A DNA stretch of 44,924 bases from Pirellulales bacterium (GTDB lineage Bacteria > Planctomycetota > Planctomycetia > Pirellulales > Lacipirellulaceae): assembly GCA_022448345.1 (NCBI GenBank), contig JAKVCB010000018.1, positions 1 through 44,924 on the forward strand. Reading direction: 5' to 3'. A model generated the notes under the pieces. That model saw nothing but the letters and a program-made list of their open reading frames with translations. It searched no databases and was not told where the DNA came from. Position 1 is the stretch's first letter. Each line of letters begins with the position of its first letter. This document shows, piece after piece, positions 7,717 through 17,414 of the stretch. A program made the position numbers and the translations under genes.

Positions 7717-8745
7717 ATGCCAGACCAAGTCGATGTCAGTCCGTGGGTTCTCGCCCTGGTAGCCGCTGCCCTTTTCGCTTGCGTTTTGGTCTGGTACGTC
7801 ATCCTGGTTCGCTGCCTGCACAAAAAGCCAATCCTTAAATTCGAACCCAGATCCCCCGTACCATGGGGCGCCGGTGCATCCCTTCTGGCATTGACGATCG
7901 TGCTGATCGCCGCATGGAACTTCGTGTCAGGCGCTGAGCAACCCAATCTGGATGGGATTTCCCCCTTGGAAATGGCCGAGGAAATTGCCAAATCTGCTTT
8001 CCTCATGCTCCTGATAACCTCCGTCGCCGTTATCCTGATTGGCGCAACCTCCGGTGCCAATTGGCGCGATTTTGGATTGCCAGGCAAAGTCTCTGATTTT
8101 ATCCGCGACGGAAAATTTGGAGTTCTCGGTTGGTTGTCAACGATGATACCGGTCTACGGAATACAGGCACTCCTGATCCATCAGTTCAAACAACCTTCAA
8201 ACCACCCGCTGCTGAAGATGTTACTTCAGGAACCAACCCCAATTTTGATCGTCGCTGGCTTTCTGATGGCAGTGATCGTCGCACCGATTTGCGAAGAACT
8301 GGCATTTCGATTGTTTCTGCAAGGTTCTCTGGAAAAATGGGAAGCCACTCGAGTCGCTGTCAATTCAACATCACTGGATACTACCATCCGTTCTGACGCC
8401 CAGGAAGTAACCGATGCTAAGCTTAGCAGTACCGGTCTCTCCAACTCCGACACCCTGCTTGACCCACAACCGACTTTCCTGCTGGCAACAAAACCGCCAC
8501 AAGGAGGCTGGGGACTCCCTTATGGATGGGTCCCAATCGGCGTCAGCTCCTTTCTGTTTGCATTTGCCCACCTGGGGCACGGCCCCGATCCGGTCGCCAT
8601 CTTCTTTTTGGCAATTATTCTTGGCTACACGTACCATCAAACGCACCGGATCGTTCCCTGCATCGTCACACACATGCTGTTCAACGGATGGTCGATGGGT
8701 ATGTTACTCACGCAGATCCTGCACCAATCGGGAGCGGGATCATGA
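7717..8745 (+). CDS. CPBP family intramembrane metalloprotease (CAAX protease-like)
   Basis: A 342-residue multi-pass membrane protein with the ABI/CPBP motifs: EELAFR (E193, E194, R198), FAHLGHG (H285) and THMLFN (H319, N323), which together form the metal site within the membrane. In eukaryotes the relatives are Rce1 CAAX proteases; bacterial members act in bacteriocin immunity or unknown processing. Between the first two motifs there is an extra soluble-looking insert of about 60 residues (roughly 207-268), rich in Ser, Thr and Asp. Start ATG 7717 is preferred over the adjacent TTG. Its stop overlaps the ATG of the DUF167 gene (ATGA), so the two are translationally coupled. Confidence 0.85.
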   Translation: MPDQVDVSPWVLALVAAALFACVLVWYVILVRCLHKKPILKFEPRSPVPWGAGASLLALTIVLIAAWNFVSGAEQPNLDGISPLEMAEEIAKSAFLMLLITSVAVILIGATSGANWRDFGLPGKVSDFIRDGKFGVLGWLSTMIPVYGIQALLIHQFKQPSNHPLLKMLLQEPTPILIVAGFLMAVIVAPICEELAFRLFLQGSLEKWEATRVAVNSTSLDTTIRSDAQEVTDAKLSSTGLSNSDTLLDPQPTFLLATKPPQGGWGLPYGWVPIGVSSFLFAFAHLGHGPDPVAIFFLAIILGYTYHQTHRIVPCIVTHMLFNGWSMGMLLTQILHQSGAGS

Positions 8746-9045
8746 TTCATGTCCAGGGACACGGTCGTGAGGCAATCCTACCGGTACGGGTTCACGCCGG
8801 AGGAATTCACAAATCGGACCCTTGGCTCGCATGACGGGGTACTCCGTGCTTCAGTCACCGCAGCGGCAGTAAAAGGCAAGGTCAACAAGGCTGCCGTCGA
8901 CCTGTTGAGCCAGGTTTTTTGTGCCCCCAAACCGTCGATCTATTTGCTTGCTGGAGCAACATATCCGCGTAAGCGAGTCTTATTTTTCAACGTCGATCCG
9001 GACGAACTGCAAGACCGTTGTATCCGGCTTATTGAATCAAACTGA
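8742..9045 (+). pseudogene. DUF167 (YggU/UPF0235) gene split by a frameshift
   Basis: The N-terminal part reads from ATG 8742, overlapping the protease stop by 4 bp: MIHVQGHGREAILPVRVHAG matches the start of DUF167 proteins (a beta strand then VxPGA-like). That frame stops at TGA 8832-8834. The family core continues in the next frame from about 8815: SHDGVLRASVTAAAVKGKVN, with GATYPRKRV near the end, ending at 9045. Neither frame alone makes a full domain; one surplus base between about 8800 and 8832 would explain it. It is either a real inactivating indel, a sequencing error, or much less likely a programmed shift. A GTG at 8749 opens the second frame but lacks the family N-terminus. The function of DUF167 is unknown. 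Confidence 0.7.
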
Positions 9046-9080
9046 CAATATTCCGCAGAGAAAACAGGGGGAATATTGTC
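9044..9080. repeat. 11-bp perfect inverted repeat
   Basis: GACAATATTCC (9044-9054) and GGAATATTGTC (9070-9080) are exact reverse complements separated by 15 bases. The first arm overlaps the stop codon of the DUF167 frame. It lies 126 bp upstream of the efflux adaptor start. No T-run follows. Symmetry and position suit an operator for the efflux genes, or a weak terminator; no binding protein can be named. Confidence 0.55.
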
Positions 9081-9205
9081 GATGCCCCGTTTCGGCGCTA
9101 TGATGGATTGAGCGGATGACTCCAGCTGAATTGGTCTTTTGCAAGCAAAGGACCAGCTCTCAGCCCGGCTTCTCCACCCTGCCCCCTCACGCCCCACGAC
9201 ATTTC

Positions 9206-10546
9206 ATGCTGCAACCCGCGCAACAGCTACTCCGTTACATCCTCCTGATCACATTGACGGTCTTTGCCGCATTGATAATGTGGCAAGTAAGCCGTCGCAA
9301 TATTGTGGACAGTGGACCTGGTGGCAAGCAGGTGATTGAATCGGTCTCTGAATTGGCAGAATCAAGACCGCTTGTGGCAACCGAGTCTTTCCGGCCACAA
9401 ACGTCTGAAATCACAGCTAGGTTCAGCGGGAAAATCCGTCCCTGGGAAACCTATACACTGGCCTTTGAGGTTGCCGGGCGGGTCAAGGAAATCGGCACCA
9501 ATCAAGAAGGCAAACCACTGGACGATGGTGACCGGGTCACTGCAGGCCAGATGCTTGCCCGACTTGACGACCGGACTTTTAAAGCCCGCACCAGTGAAGC
9601 GGTTGCCGGCCTGGAAGAAGCGACGACCGACATGAATCGGGTCCGGGAATTGCAGGAACTCAATCCGCGGGCCATTACTGAGACGGAAGTCCAGGAACAG
9701 CTAACCGAACTGGCCATGGCCCGTGCACAACAGGAAATTGCGATTAAGAACCTCGAAGATGCGGTACTGACCTCGCCTGTCAATTCGGTCATATCTCAAC
9801 GAAAAGTGAATCTGGGTGAGTCTGTGCAAGCCAACCAGACTGCTTTCCAGTTAGTGGAAAATGACCACATGCTGTTGGTGGTCGACGTTCCCGAATCGCA
9901 AATCTACGACCTGCAATCACGCGCCAGGCAGGTCGCCCAAAACAATCGCGATCAGACAGGGGATCCTGAGGATCGTGTATTCCGGGCCCACGTAGTACTG
10001 GAAGGTCGCAACCGGTTTGGTGAACAGCGCCCAGCAATCGAGGGCGAAGTCTATCGCATCGCCCAAATTGCTGACGCCCGCACCGGACTCTTTGAGGTCG
10101 AGATTCGCATCCCGAATGAAGACCACTCACTGCGTGCCGGCATGGTGGCCACAGCCCAAATCGTTACCGATCGAATCGAGGCATATCAAATTCCTGAAAC
10201 GGCCATTATTTTCCGGGGACGGGAGGCATACGTTTTCACGATCAAAAGTGAAACACAGCCACTCAAAGCGATGTTCTGGAACACCGGCATGGCGGAGGTG
10301 CAGAAAGCGCACCGTGTGCTCTTGTCTCACTGGGTCGACCAGGGTTCGCGCATCCTGGTGCCTGCTGACGAATATACTCTCGATCAAATTATTGTCCGGG
10401 GACAACAACGAATTTCCAACGGACAATTAGTGCGAGTCATTAAGCAAGCAAGCGACGATCACCTGCAGGAACCGGCCAATCGGGCAAGGTTTTCTGGATC
10501 GGGAACCCATCCACCCGGTTCAGCCGGACGGAAAATCAAGCTCTAA
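9206..10546 (+). CDS. RND efflux periplasmic adaptor (membrane fusion protein)
   Basis: From ATG 9206 the protein has 446 residues; the frame is open to an ATG at 9116, but the inner start places the membrane anchor (LLRYILLITLTVFAALIMW) right at the N-terminus, as expected. The lipoyl-like hairpin domain is split in the usual way: AFEVAGRVKEIG and GDRVTAGQMLARLD before a short coiled coil, then VLTSPVNSVISQRKVNLGES after it. Beta-barrel and membrane-proximal parts follow. Such adaptors connect an inner-membrane RND pump to an outer-membrane channel in the periplasm. The pump gene begins 42 bp downstream, surely in one operon. No TolC-like channel gene is in the window. Confidence 0.9.
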   Translation: MLQPAQQLLRYILLITLTVFAALIMWQVSRRNIVDSGPGGKQVIESVSELAESRPLVATESFRPQTSEITARFSGKIRPWETYTLAFEVAGRVKEIGTNQEGKPLDDGDRVTAGQMLARLDDRTFKARTSEAVAGLEEATTDMNRVRELQELNPRAITETEVQEQLTELAMARAQQEIAIKNLEDAVLTSPVNSVISQRKVNLGESVQANQTAFQLVENDHMLLVVDVPESQIYDLQSRARQVAQNNRDQTGDPEDRVFRAHVVLEGRNRFGEQRPAIEGEVYRIAQIADARTGLFEVEIRIPNEDHSLRAGMVATAQIVTDRIEAYQIPETAIIFRGREAYVFTIKSETQPLKAMFWNTGMAEVQKAHRVLLSHWVDQGSRILVPADEYTLDQIIVRGQQRISNGQLVRVIKQASDDHLQEPANRARFSGSGTHPPGSAGRKIKL

Positions 10547-10588
10547 AAATCTTCGCTGCCAGATGGCTCCGTGGAACAGATCCGCGTC

Positions 10589-13500
10589 ATGAAAAATCTC
10601 AGCAATCAGGCTATCGACCATCCACGGTTTGTTATCGTGATCACCATCCTGGTGATTTTTCTGGCTACCTATGTAGCCCTCTACACCCCAGTCCAACGAA
10701 CGCCCGCCATTACTAAGGCCATCGTACTCGTTGCAATCCCCTACCCAGACGCACAACCAAGCGAAGCGGAAAATGAAATTGCCCGCAAGGTAGAGGATGT
10801 TCTCAATGAACTCCAGAGTGTTGACTTCATTGCTTCCACCAGCATGCGCGGATCGAGTGTGATTCAGGTTGTATTCCTGGACGGTGTCGCCCCAGACGAA
10901 GCCCGCCGGGAAGTGAAAGACCTGGTAGATCGAATCCGCAATCAACTTCCCGTCGGACGAGAAGTGCAACCGGTGGTAACCGAGATTGACTTCGACGGAT
11001 TCCCCCTGATGCTCGTGAACATTATTGGGCCACCCGGTTTTGATGAGCGGACCCTCAAGCAAATTGCCGAAGATGTCCAACAACAGCTTGAAACGGTCGA
11101 TGGTATTGCAAATACGCAGTTGTTCGGTGGCAAGGAACGGGAAATCCACGTCAACGTGTTTCCCGACCTGATGACCCAATACGGCCTATCGTTGGCCCAA
11201 ATCCGGCAAGCCCTGGCCGATTTTCATGCAGAGATACCAGCTGGCGCCTTTAACACCGGTGATATTGACCGCACGGTTCAAAACGAAGCCAAATTTCGGG
11301 GCATCGACGACATTAAGCAGGCAATTGTATCCAGCGAGGAGGGTCGTATCATTCGAGTGAACGACGTGGCGGAGGTCCTCGACACGCATCGCCGGGTGAA
11401 AAACCTCGCACAGCTCAACGGGAAAAACAGCGCGACAATCATCGTCAACAAAGAAGCTGACATCAACACCCTCGGGGCAGCCCGAGCAATCAAGGCCAAG
11501 GTCGAAGAACTGGCCCAGCAATATCCCGATCTCGAATTCTCCACAACCCGCGATACTTCTGCAGAAATCTGGGTAATGTTCCGCGTACTCGGCTCCAGCG
11601 CTTTGTTCGGAGCAATGTTGGTCCTGATCATTCTGGCCTGGTCAATGGGTATGCGAATCTCAATCCTGGTATTGATATCCATCCCATTGAGCATGGCCGT
11701 CGCCTTAATTTTCTTGTTCGTGACGGGCATTCCTGTCTCGAACATGGTCGTTTTCAGCTTCATTCTTGTGCTTGGAATGGTGGTCGATGGAGCCATTATT
11801 GTCGCCGAGAATATCCATCGTCACATTGAACGCGGTGAAGAACCGGTTACAGCGGCCAAGCAGGGAATTGCAGAGGTTGGAGTCCCCGTCATTGCCGCCG
11901 ACATGACGACCATCGCCGCCTATTTGCCCATGCTGCTGGTCCCTGGCATTATGGGCGATTTCATGGGAGTTATGCCAAAGGTAGTTTCAGTTGCACTGGT
12001 TGGCTCCATTCTTGTTGACCATTTCCTGATTCCCACACTCGCTGCCCTCTGGTATCGCCGCCGGTGCCCACCCCAACTCGATACTTCTCCATCGCTCTCT
12101 GTAGCACCACGGAACCATTTGAACTCAGCCTTACCGGCAACAAACCAAATACGCCCCAACGCGGGAATATTTACACAAGTGTACGCATGGTGCCTTCGCT
12201 TTGCTCTGAAACACCGACTCCTGGTGGTCTTTTGGTGTGGGATTGCCATTTGGAGTGCCTCGATTCTGATTCGCCAAATTGGTTTCGAATTCTTTCCACC
12301 AAGCGATCGCGGACAATTCACGGTGCACTACGAACTTCCCCTTGGCTACAACATTGAGCAAACGTTAGCGGCTGCTAATGTGATCACTGAACCACTACGA
12401 ACCTGGGAGGACAAGGGAGTTCTACTAAGCTATGTAACTTCGGTCGGATCTTCGCAGGGATTAGCAACGAGACTTGATGAAGATGCTGCAAATGGGCCAG
12501 AATTTGGTCAGGTGATGGTGGAACTTTTACCTCCCATGGACCGCTCTATCCACGAACAGGAGGTCATCGCTTACCTCCGCAAAAATATCAAACTCCTTCC
12601 CGGAATGAAGATCCAAATCAAAGAGGCCGAAGATGGGCCACCGGGAGGCTCCGATGTTGCCGTACGACTCACCGGCGACAACCTTGAACAATTGGGAGCT
12701 CTTGCCAAAAACATTGCTGCCAGACTGGCCAGAATTCCGGGAACGGTTGACGCCTCTACCGATTTCCGCCCGGACAATCCCCAATTGATTATCGAACCCA
12801 AGCCTGACATCGTTGGCCTGTTCGGGTTGACCGACATGCAGATTGCTCGCGCAATTCAAACCGCCATTGCAGGTGATACCACGATTCAGGTCACGCTCGA
12901 TGACGAAGATATTAACCTTCGTCTTCAACTTGCCCCCGAATACCAGCAGCACCCGGAAGACTTGCGCCGCCTGATGGTTACCAGCCCAACAGGCAAAAAG
13001 GCTACCATCGGCCAACTTGCCGATATTCACCGTGACATGGGACTCTATGCAATCAACCGTTACGACCGCAAGCGGGCAGTACTGGCAAAATGCGACGTAA
13101 GCAAAAACCTCTCACCTGACGACGTTTTTCATGTGTTAGCCGAGGACGTACTTCCGCAGTATGGGTTCGCACCGTCACAAGATGCCGAAACCAGTATCGA
13201 AGGGATCCCTAAGGTTTTCTTGGGAAGCACTACGACAAACTCTGAAGGTGTGAAGGCTGAATTTGTCGGCGAAAATGACGAACGCGATAAGAACTTTCGT
13301 TATCTCTTGATCAGCATGTCGATTGCCGTGGTTCTGATCTTGACTATTCTTGTGCTGCAATTTAACAGCATGCGGCAAAGCCTGGTCGTCATGACGACGG
13401 TCCCATTGAGCTTTATTGGCGTCGTGTTCGGAATGTGGTTTTGCGGATTCCCTTTTAGCCTGGCTTCATTCATCGGATTAGTGAGCCTGACGGGCATCGT

Positions 13501-13819
13501 TGTCAACGATGCCATTGTAATGGTCGATTTCACCAACCAAGGGCGTCGACGAGGCCTGCCTGTCGACGAAGCCATTTATGAAGCGGGCATCAACCGACTT
13601 AGGCCCGTTATCTTGACCACCGTGACAACCATCGGCGGGTTACTCCCGCTCCTGCTGAATCTTTCTGGCGGCGCCGAATTCTGGCAACCCCTGACTGGCG
13701 CGGTGGTGTTTGGCCTGGCCTTCGCAACCATCCTGACACTTATCGTAATCCCGGTCTGCTACAGCCTGGCCTACAGCTTCCACAACAACTCCTCTACCGC
13801 ACCAATCCGCGAAAGCTAA
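10589..13819 (+). CDS. RND efflux transporter permease (AcrB/HAE1-like)
   Basis: The 1076-residue protein shows the duplicated RND layout: a membrane helix ([18 protein letters not shown]), a large periplasmic porter domain, six helices around [14 protein letters not shown], a second helix near 12200 and a second porter domain, then six more helices. In the helix-four proton relay AcrB has two aspartates (LVDDAIVVVEN); here the site reads [11 protein letters not shown], one Asp replaced by Gly. The helix-ten site reads [11 protein letters not shown], with Asn-Asp where AcrB has Lys-Asn. This variant set occurs in some RND subfamilies, so it is probably active. Substrates could be drugs, detergents or lipids. 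GTG 10571 is an alternative start. It is paired with the adaptor upstream. Confidence 0.93.
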   Translation: MKNLSNQAIDHPRFVIVITILVIFLATYVALYTPVQRTPAITKAIVLVAIPYPDAQPSEAENEIARKVEDVLNELQSVDFIASTSMRGSSVIQVVFLDGVAPDEARREVKDLVDRIRNQLPVGREVQPVVTEIDFDGFPLMLVNIIGPPGFDERTLKQIAEDVQQQLETVDGIANTQLFGGKEREIHVNVFPDLMTQYGLSLAQIRQALADFHAEIPAGAFNTGDIDRTVQNEAKFRGIDDIKQAIVSSEEGRIIRVNDVAEVLDTHRRVKNLAQLNGKNSATIIVNKEADINTLGAARAIKAKVEELAQQYPDLEFSTTRDTSAEIWVMFRVLGSSALFGAMLVLIILAWSMGMRISILVLISIPLSMAVALIFLFVTGIPVSNMVVFSFILVLGMVVDGAIIVAENIHRHIERGEEPVTAAKQGIAEVGVPVIAADMTTIAAYLPMLLVPGIMGDFMGVMPKVVSVALVGSILVDHFLIPTLAALWYRRRCPPQLDTSPSLSVAPRNHLNSALPATNQIRPNAGIFTQVYAWCLRFALKHRLLVVFWCGIAIWSASILIRQIGFEFFPPSDRGQFTVHYELPLGYNIEQTLAAANVITEPLRTWEDKGVLLSYVTSVGSSQGLATRLDEDAANGPEFGQVMVELLPPMDRSIHEQEVIAYLRKNIKLLPGMKIQIKEAEDGPPGGSDVAVRLTGDNLEQLGALAKNIAARLARIPGTVDASTDFRPDNPQLIIEPKPDIVGLFGLTDMQIARAIQTAIAGDTTIQVTLDDEDINLRLQLAPEYQQHPEDLRRLMVTSPTGKKATIGQLADIHRDMGLYAINRYDRKRAVLAKCDVSKNLSPDDVFHVLAEDVLPQYGFAPSQDAETSIEGIPKVFLGSTTTNSEGVKAEFVGENDERDKNFRYLLISMSIAVVLILTILVLQFNSMRQSLVVMTTVPLSFIGVVFGMWFCGFPFSLASFIGLVSLTGIVVNDAIVMVDFTNQGRRRGLPVDEAIYEAGINRLRPVILTTVTTIGGLLPLLLNLSGGAEFWQPLTGAVVFGLAFATILTLIVIPVCYSLAYSFHNNSSTAPIRES

Positions 13820-13993
13820 GGCACGCTCGGTGCCACTGGAACAAGGACAGCCAAAGAGAGACTTTTTCCGGAAATCTGCACTCACCGTTGATGGCCTGTC
13901 CGTAGCAACCGACACAACCAACTCCGACCGCGTTACGACGTTGCCTGCCACTCCCAGCGAAAGAGAAAATCTGGGGGAATCACACTGGAGGGC

Positions 13994-14473
13994 TTATGTA
14001 TCGTAGTGTATTTCCATAATTTCAAACCGATTGATACCGGCGGGTACTTCAACTTCTGCTTGTTCGCCGACCTTCTTACCCAACAAGCCCTGGGCCAGCG
14101 GGCTGGTGATGTTAATCTTGCCGAGGTCGTAATCTTCTTCGCCAGCACCCACCAGGACAAATTCTTCGGAATCACCAAACTCAAGATCCTTGACCACCAC
14201 ACGACAGCTAAAGGCTACTTGATCTTTGGGAAGCTTTGAGACATCGACAATGGCCGCATTGACAAGCTTGGCTTTGAGCATGTTGATCTTTGCCTGCAGC
14301 ATCCCTTGCGACTCGCGCGCACCGTGATACTCCGCATTTTCACTCAAATCACCTTCCGCACGAGCAGCCGCAATCCGTTTTTCGATCTCGGGCATCTGGA
14401 CATTCTCCAGTTCCTCGATTTCGGCCTTAATTTTGTTGTAACCGGCCCGTGTCATGGGGATACGATCGGACAT
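13994..14473 (-). CDS. greA: Transcription elongation factor GreA
   Basis: From the ATG at 14473 the product has 159 residues, standard GreA length. The N-terminal coiled coil carries the catalytic acidic tip in [18 protein letters not shown], and the C-terminal FKBP-like domain includes [14 protein letters not shown]. GreA enters the secondary channel of RNA polymerase and stimulates cleavage of backtracked transcripts. GGAGG sits 8 bases before the ATG. The open frame extends to 14758 but that part overlaps the upstream gene and terminator and is not protein-like. An intrinsic terminator at 14592-14623 separates it from the zinc-ribbon gene, so greA probably has its own promoter. Confidence 0.96.
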   Translation of the reverse strand: MSDRIPMTRAGYNKIKAEIEELENVQMPEIEKRIAAARAEGDLSENAEYHGARESQGMLQAKINMLKAKLVNAAIVDVSKLPKDQVAFSCRVVVKDLEFGDSEEFVLVGAGEEDYDLGKINITSPLAQGLLGKKVGEQAEVEVPAGINRFEIMEIHYDT

Positions 14474-14591
14474 GACCACACCTCCAGGCAGAAATTTTAA
14501 AATACCGACATCGGGTGACTGACGTCCAGTCGGAAAGGTCGCAAACAGACCCAGCGCTCCCGAAACTATAACGCACCTCAAAAAGGTGCCC

Positions 14592-14623
14592 AAAAAAGAA
14601 GTGGCCCCACAACGGAAGGCCAC
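14592..14623 (-). terminator. Intrinsic terminator after the zinc-ribbon gene
   Basis: On the minus strand GTGGCC and GGCCAC form a 6-bp stem with an 11-base loop, followed by TTCTTTTTT. It lies about 65 bp past the stop of the zinc-ribbon protein gene and before greA, in the correct orientation to end the former. Confidence 0.7.
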
Positions 14624-14687
14624 CCACGCCCCCCATTCTTGTCCAGCAAGGTAGCCATGTAAAGCCCCATGAGAAAACCCTTGTGGT

Positions 14688-15392
14688 TTAAACCTCGGGC
14701 AAATAAAGCAAACAACCGCACGACTTGCAAAAGATAAGTTTTGAGAGCTGTAGTTCACTCTGCATGTTCAGCGTGATTTGCTGCCCACAGCCATTACAAA
14801 CACCATCTTCGACTGTCGCGAGCGCATCGGCACCCTTATTGCGCACAACCCGATCATAATCAACCTTAAAATCTGCTGGCAAAACTGCTTCGCTGCCAAC
14901 CAATTCAACTTCCAAGCGGCTAATGTCACTTTGAATCACGACGGCTTCTTCTTGAACGGCATTCCTGGTTTTCTCAAGTTCTTCAGTAGTTACCTGAAGT
15001 CGGTTTTCGACATTTTTGTCGACCGTGTCAAACTCGTCAATTTTGTCAAACCCTTCGAGGATTTCGTCCGACAGGACACTGTTGGCCATTTCGGCCGCAG
15101 CAATTTGCTCCAACAGGGTCTGGTACTCCTTATTGCTGGATACCGTATTGAGCTTGGTGCGATAATCTACGATCTTTTGTTCGCTCGTTTTCAAATCAAG
15201 CTGCTTGCGATCGCCAGCCATTTTAGACTGCTTGGTTGCTTCTCGCGCGGCGTCAAGCTCGGCCGAAATCTTCGCAACATTGGCCTCGCAAGCCCTGATT
15301 TTTCGCGGTCCCCGATCCAGTCGGTCTCGCAACTCGGCCAACTGTTGATGAATGCGGTGCAATTGTCGCAGCGCCACTGCAGTAACCGTCAT
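14688..15392 (-). CDS. Coiled-coil protein with C-terminal zinc ribbon (DUF164/CdsZ-like)
   Basis: The 234-residue product is mostly a long antiparallel coiled coil (about residues 5-175, rich in Glu, Lys, Leu and Ala) ending in a four-cysteine zinc ribbon: CNGCGQQI and, about 20 residues later, [10 protein letters not shown]. This is the bacterial C4 zinc-ribbon family once called DUF164 and studied as CT398/CdsZ in Chlamydia, where it binds sigma-54 and type III secretion parts. Chlamydiae and planctomycetes belong to the same superphylum, but no partner is known here. It lies between rpoD and greA on the same strand, with terminators on both sides. The ATG has no strong ribosome site. Confidence 0.85.
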   Translation of the reverse strand: MTVTAVALRQLHRIHQQLAELRDRLDRGPRKIRACEANVAKISAELDAAREATKQSKMAGDRKQLDLKTSEQKIVDYRTKLNTVSSNKEYQTLLEQIAAAEMANSVLSDEILEGFDKIDEFDTVDKNVENRLQVTTEELEKTRNAVQEEAVVIQSDISRLEVELVGSEAVLPADFKVDYDRVVRNKGADALATVEDGVCNGCGQQITLNMQSELQLSKLIFCKSCGCLLYLPEV

Positions 15393-15456
15393 TGGTAAGG
15401 CTCTCGGTCTCGAAAAGGAGGGAGGGGGGACTGGTATCCGTATTGTTCTTAGGTTC

Positions 15457-15485
15457 GTTATGTTCCGTTAAAGGGCATTTGCCAA
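15457..15485 (-). promoter_or_regulatory. Candidate promoter for the zinc-ribbon gene
   Basis: On the minus strand TTGGCA (15485-15480) and CATAAC (15462-15457) are 17 bases apart, matching 5/6 and 4/6 of the sigma-70 boxes. It is downstream of the rpoD terminator and about 65 bp before the ATG. Plausible but weak. Confidence 0.35.
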
Positions 15486-15523
15486 CCCCTCTACCGTCAA
15501 CTTTGTCAAAGAGTGAGGATCGC

Positions 15524-15569
15524 AAAAAAAAGCCGAGGGTTCTAACGGGAGAACTCCTCGGCCTTTTTT
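15524..15569 (-). terminator. rpoD intrinsic terminator
   Basis: GCCGAGGGTTCT (15532-15543) pairs with AGAAC and CCTCGGC (15550-15562) with a single bulged base and a six-base loop. On the minus strand eight T residues follow, ending rpoD transcription about 30 bp past its stop. A shorter T-run on the plus side makes it potentially bidirectional. Confidence 0.85.
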
Positions 15570-15597
15570 GAACCGTCCGCTTCTGGGAGCGCCACTG

Positions 15598-17289
15598 CTA
15601 GGCAGCAGCAGCGAGAGGCATTCCGCTTAGAAAACCCTCCAAATAACGGCTACGGACTGGATTTTGGAGCTTAGCGACGGCCTTTGCCTCGATTTGTCGC
15701 ACCCGCTCACGTGTCACCTTAAAAATCCGGCCAACTTCCTCAAGAGTATAGGAGTAGCCATCTGCCAGTCCATACCGAAGCCGAATAATTTCTCGTTCGC
15801 GGTAGGTCAACGTCTTGAGAAGTTCCTCAATCCGCTCACGCAGCAGGTCAATATTCGCCAATTTAAGCGGATTGTCAGTTCTGTTATCTTCCACAAACTC
15901 CCCGAAGCTGCAATCGTCGCCATCACCTATAGGCCGATCCAAACTAACAGGGTGACGCCCAATACCTAGAACCCGCTCTGCCTCCTCCAGGGGAACTCCA
16001 GCCGCCAAGGCAATTTCTTCACCTGTCGGCTCGCACCCCATCTTCTGCTGCAAGTGCTTGGCAGTATTGCGCAGCTTGGTGAGAACATCAATCATGTGGA
16101 CTGGAATCCGAATCGTACGCGCCTGATCCGCAATCGCTCGCGTGATGGCCTGCCGAATCCACCAGGTTGCATAGGTCGAGAATTTAAATCCCCGCCGATA
16201 CTCATACTTATCGACCGCCCGCATCAGCCCGGTATTGCCTTCCTGAATAAGATCCAGAAAACTCAAACCCCGGTTACGATACTTTTTGGCAATCGATACG
16301 ACCAGGCGAAGATTCCCGCTGGAGAGATCTCGCTTGACATTTTCAAAACAGCGAAACTGTCCCCGAAGTTCCTGTGCTCGATTACGCAAACTTGCGGGGG
16401 TTTCCAATGTTTCCATCATGAGTTGGCGAAGTTCTGAACGAACTGACGCAATGTGCGACTCTGCCCCACCTTCCTGGCGAAGGTCGCGAAGCTGCTTGCG
16501 CAGTGCATCCATTTTACGCGACATCTCTTCAATCTTTCGAATCAGAGGCTGAAGCCGGCGCGTCCTCAAACTAAGCTCCTCGACAAGCACCAGCATCTTT
16601 TCACGACGCCGCAGGTAACGCCGTCGCACAACACGCTTCTCTTCTTGTGGAAGTGATTTTCGCGTGAGCTTCGCAAAATCGCGGCACTGCATGTCCATTA
16701 AATTCCGCAACAACGGGAGGTGAAATGGCATGCGTGCCTGTACATCCTCCTTGCTCAGCCGCTCGGTTAACGAAACTTTAATCGTGCGATCAAACGGCAA
16801 ATCCCCCGAATACGCGCGCTCGAGTGTTTTGACGGTCACCTTCAACGCGACAAAAGAACGAAGTAGATTGCGGCGAAATTGCTTGCGGGTGAGTTCAATT
16901 TTTTTGGCAATCGCAATCTCTTCTTCCCGCGACAGTAGTGGAATCACTGCCATTTGGGAAAGGTACATGCGAATCGGATCACTGTTGCCTCCCTGTGGCA
17001 ATCCGTCTTCGAGAATAAAACTGCGATCCCCCTTGTCTCCGCCTGGCAACGACTGCGGTATCTCCGCGGTTTCGACAGGTTCAACAGGTTCGACATTTTG
17101 GACAGTTTCGACAGGTTCATGATCAACCAGCTGAATGCCGTGCTGATCAAGGACTGACAGGAGATTGTCGGTCCACTGGGTACCAACCGCTTCGTCGGGC
17201 AAATAAGTACTGACCTCTCGGTAGGTCAAATACCCATTGATTTTTGCTTTTTCGATTAATTGCTGTAACTGCGGGTCTAAATACGACAT
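15598..17289 (-). CDS. rpoD: RNA polymerase primary-type sigma factor (sigma-70/RpoD)
   Basis: The ATG at 17289, with AGGAG 7 bases upstream, gives 563 residues. Region 1.1 (about 1-60) is present, as in primary sigmas. Region 1.2 reads [11 protein letters not shown] long Lys/Arg-rich helical non-conserved insert follows. Region 2 contains [20 protein letters not shown] and [17 protein letters not shown], region 3 [11 protein letters not shown], and region 4 the helix-turn-helix [19 protein letters not shown]. It directs RNA polymerase to TTGACA/TATAAT-type promoters, several of which are seen in this window. The linker between regions 1.1 and 1.2 holds an EPVET-type repeat. It is downstream of dnaG, the ancient macromolecular synthesis arrangement. 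The frame is open upstream to 17400 but that part is leader sequence. Paralogous primary-like sigmas are common in planctomycetes. Confidence 0.94.
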   Translation of the reverse strand: MSYLDPQLQQLIEKAKINGYLTYREVSTYLPDEAVGTQWTDNLLSVLDQHGIQLVDHEPVETVQNVEPVEPVETAEIPQSLPGGDKGDRSFILEDGLPQGGNSDPIRMYLSQMAVIPLLSREEEIAIAKKIELTRKQFRRNLLRSFVALKVTVKTLERAYSGDLPFDRTIKVSLTERLSKEDVQARMPFHLPLLRNLMDMQCRDFAKLTRKSLPQEEKRVVRRRYLRRREKMLVLVEELSLRTRRLQPLIRKIEEMSRKMDALRKQLRDLRQEGGAESHIASVRSELRQLMMETLETPASLRNRAQELRGQFRCFENVKRDLSSGNLRLVVSIAKKYRNRGLSFLDLIQEGNTGLMRAVDKYEYRRGFKFSTYATWWIRQAITRAIADQARTIRIPVHMIDVLTKLRNTAKHLQQKMGCEPTGEEIALAAGVPLEEAERVLGIGRHPVSLDRPIGDGDDCSFGEFVEDNRTDNPLKLANIDLLRERIEELLKTLTYREREIIRLRYGLADGYSYTLEEVGRIFKVTRERVRQIEAKAVAKLQNPVRSRYLEGFLSGMPLAAAA

Positions 17290-17303
17290 GATTCGACTCC
17301 TCA

Positions 17304-17341
17304 CACACCTCCGGTGTGCCTGGTTTCGAGGATACGAAACC
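17304..17341 (-). promoter_or_regulatory. Structured rpoD leader (two hairpins)
   Basis: In the 125-bp dnaG-rpoD gap, on the minus strand, GGTTTCG/CGAAACC forms a 7-bp stem with a 6-base loop (17322-17341). It is followed by CACACC/GGTGTG with a GGA loop (17304-17318). The second stem traps a GGAGG decoy just before the real AGGAG ribosome site of rpoD at 17297-17301. This may tune rpoD translation or protect a processed 5-prime end. No known riboregulator family is recognised. Confidence 0.45.
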
Positions 17342-17414
17342 GACCAGGCCCCGCGCTCATCCGTGAGCTCGAAAGTCACCTGACGGCCATGCTTTACCAA
17401 TTACGTTGCGTTGT

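Noticed and set aside
8749-9045. Complete 98-residue DUF167 protein from a GTG
   Set aside because: The family N-terminus lies in another frame from ATG 8742; the first ~20 residues of the GTG frame are out-of-frame translation of that part.
17289-17400. 37-residue N-terminal extension of the sigma factor
   Set aside because: It covers the structured leader; the ATG at 17289 has a proper AGGAG and starts a normal region 1.1.
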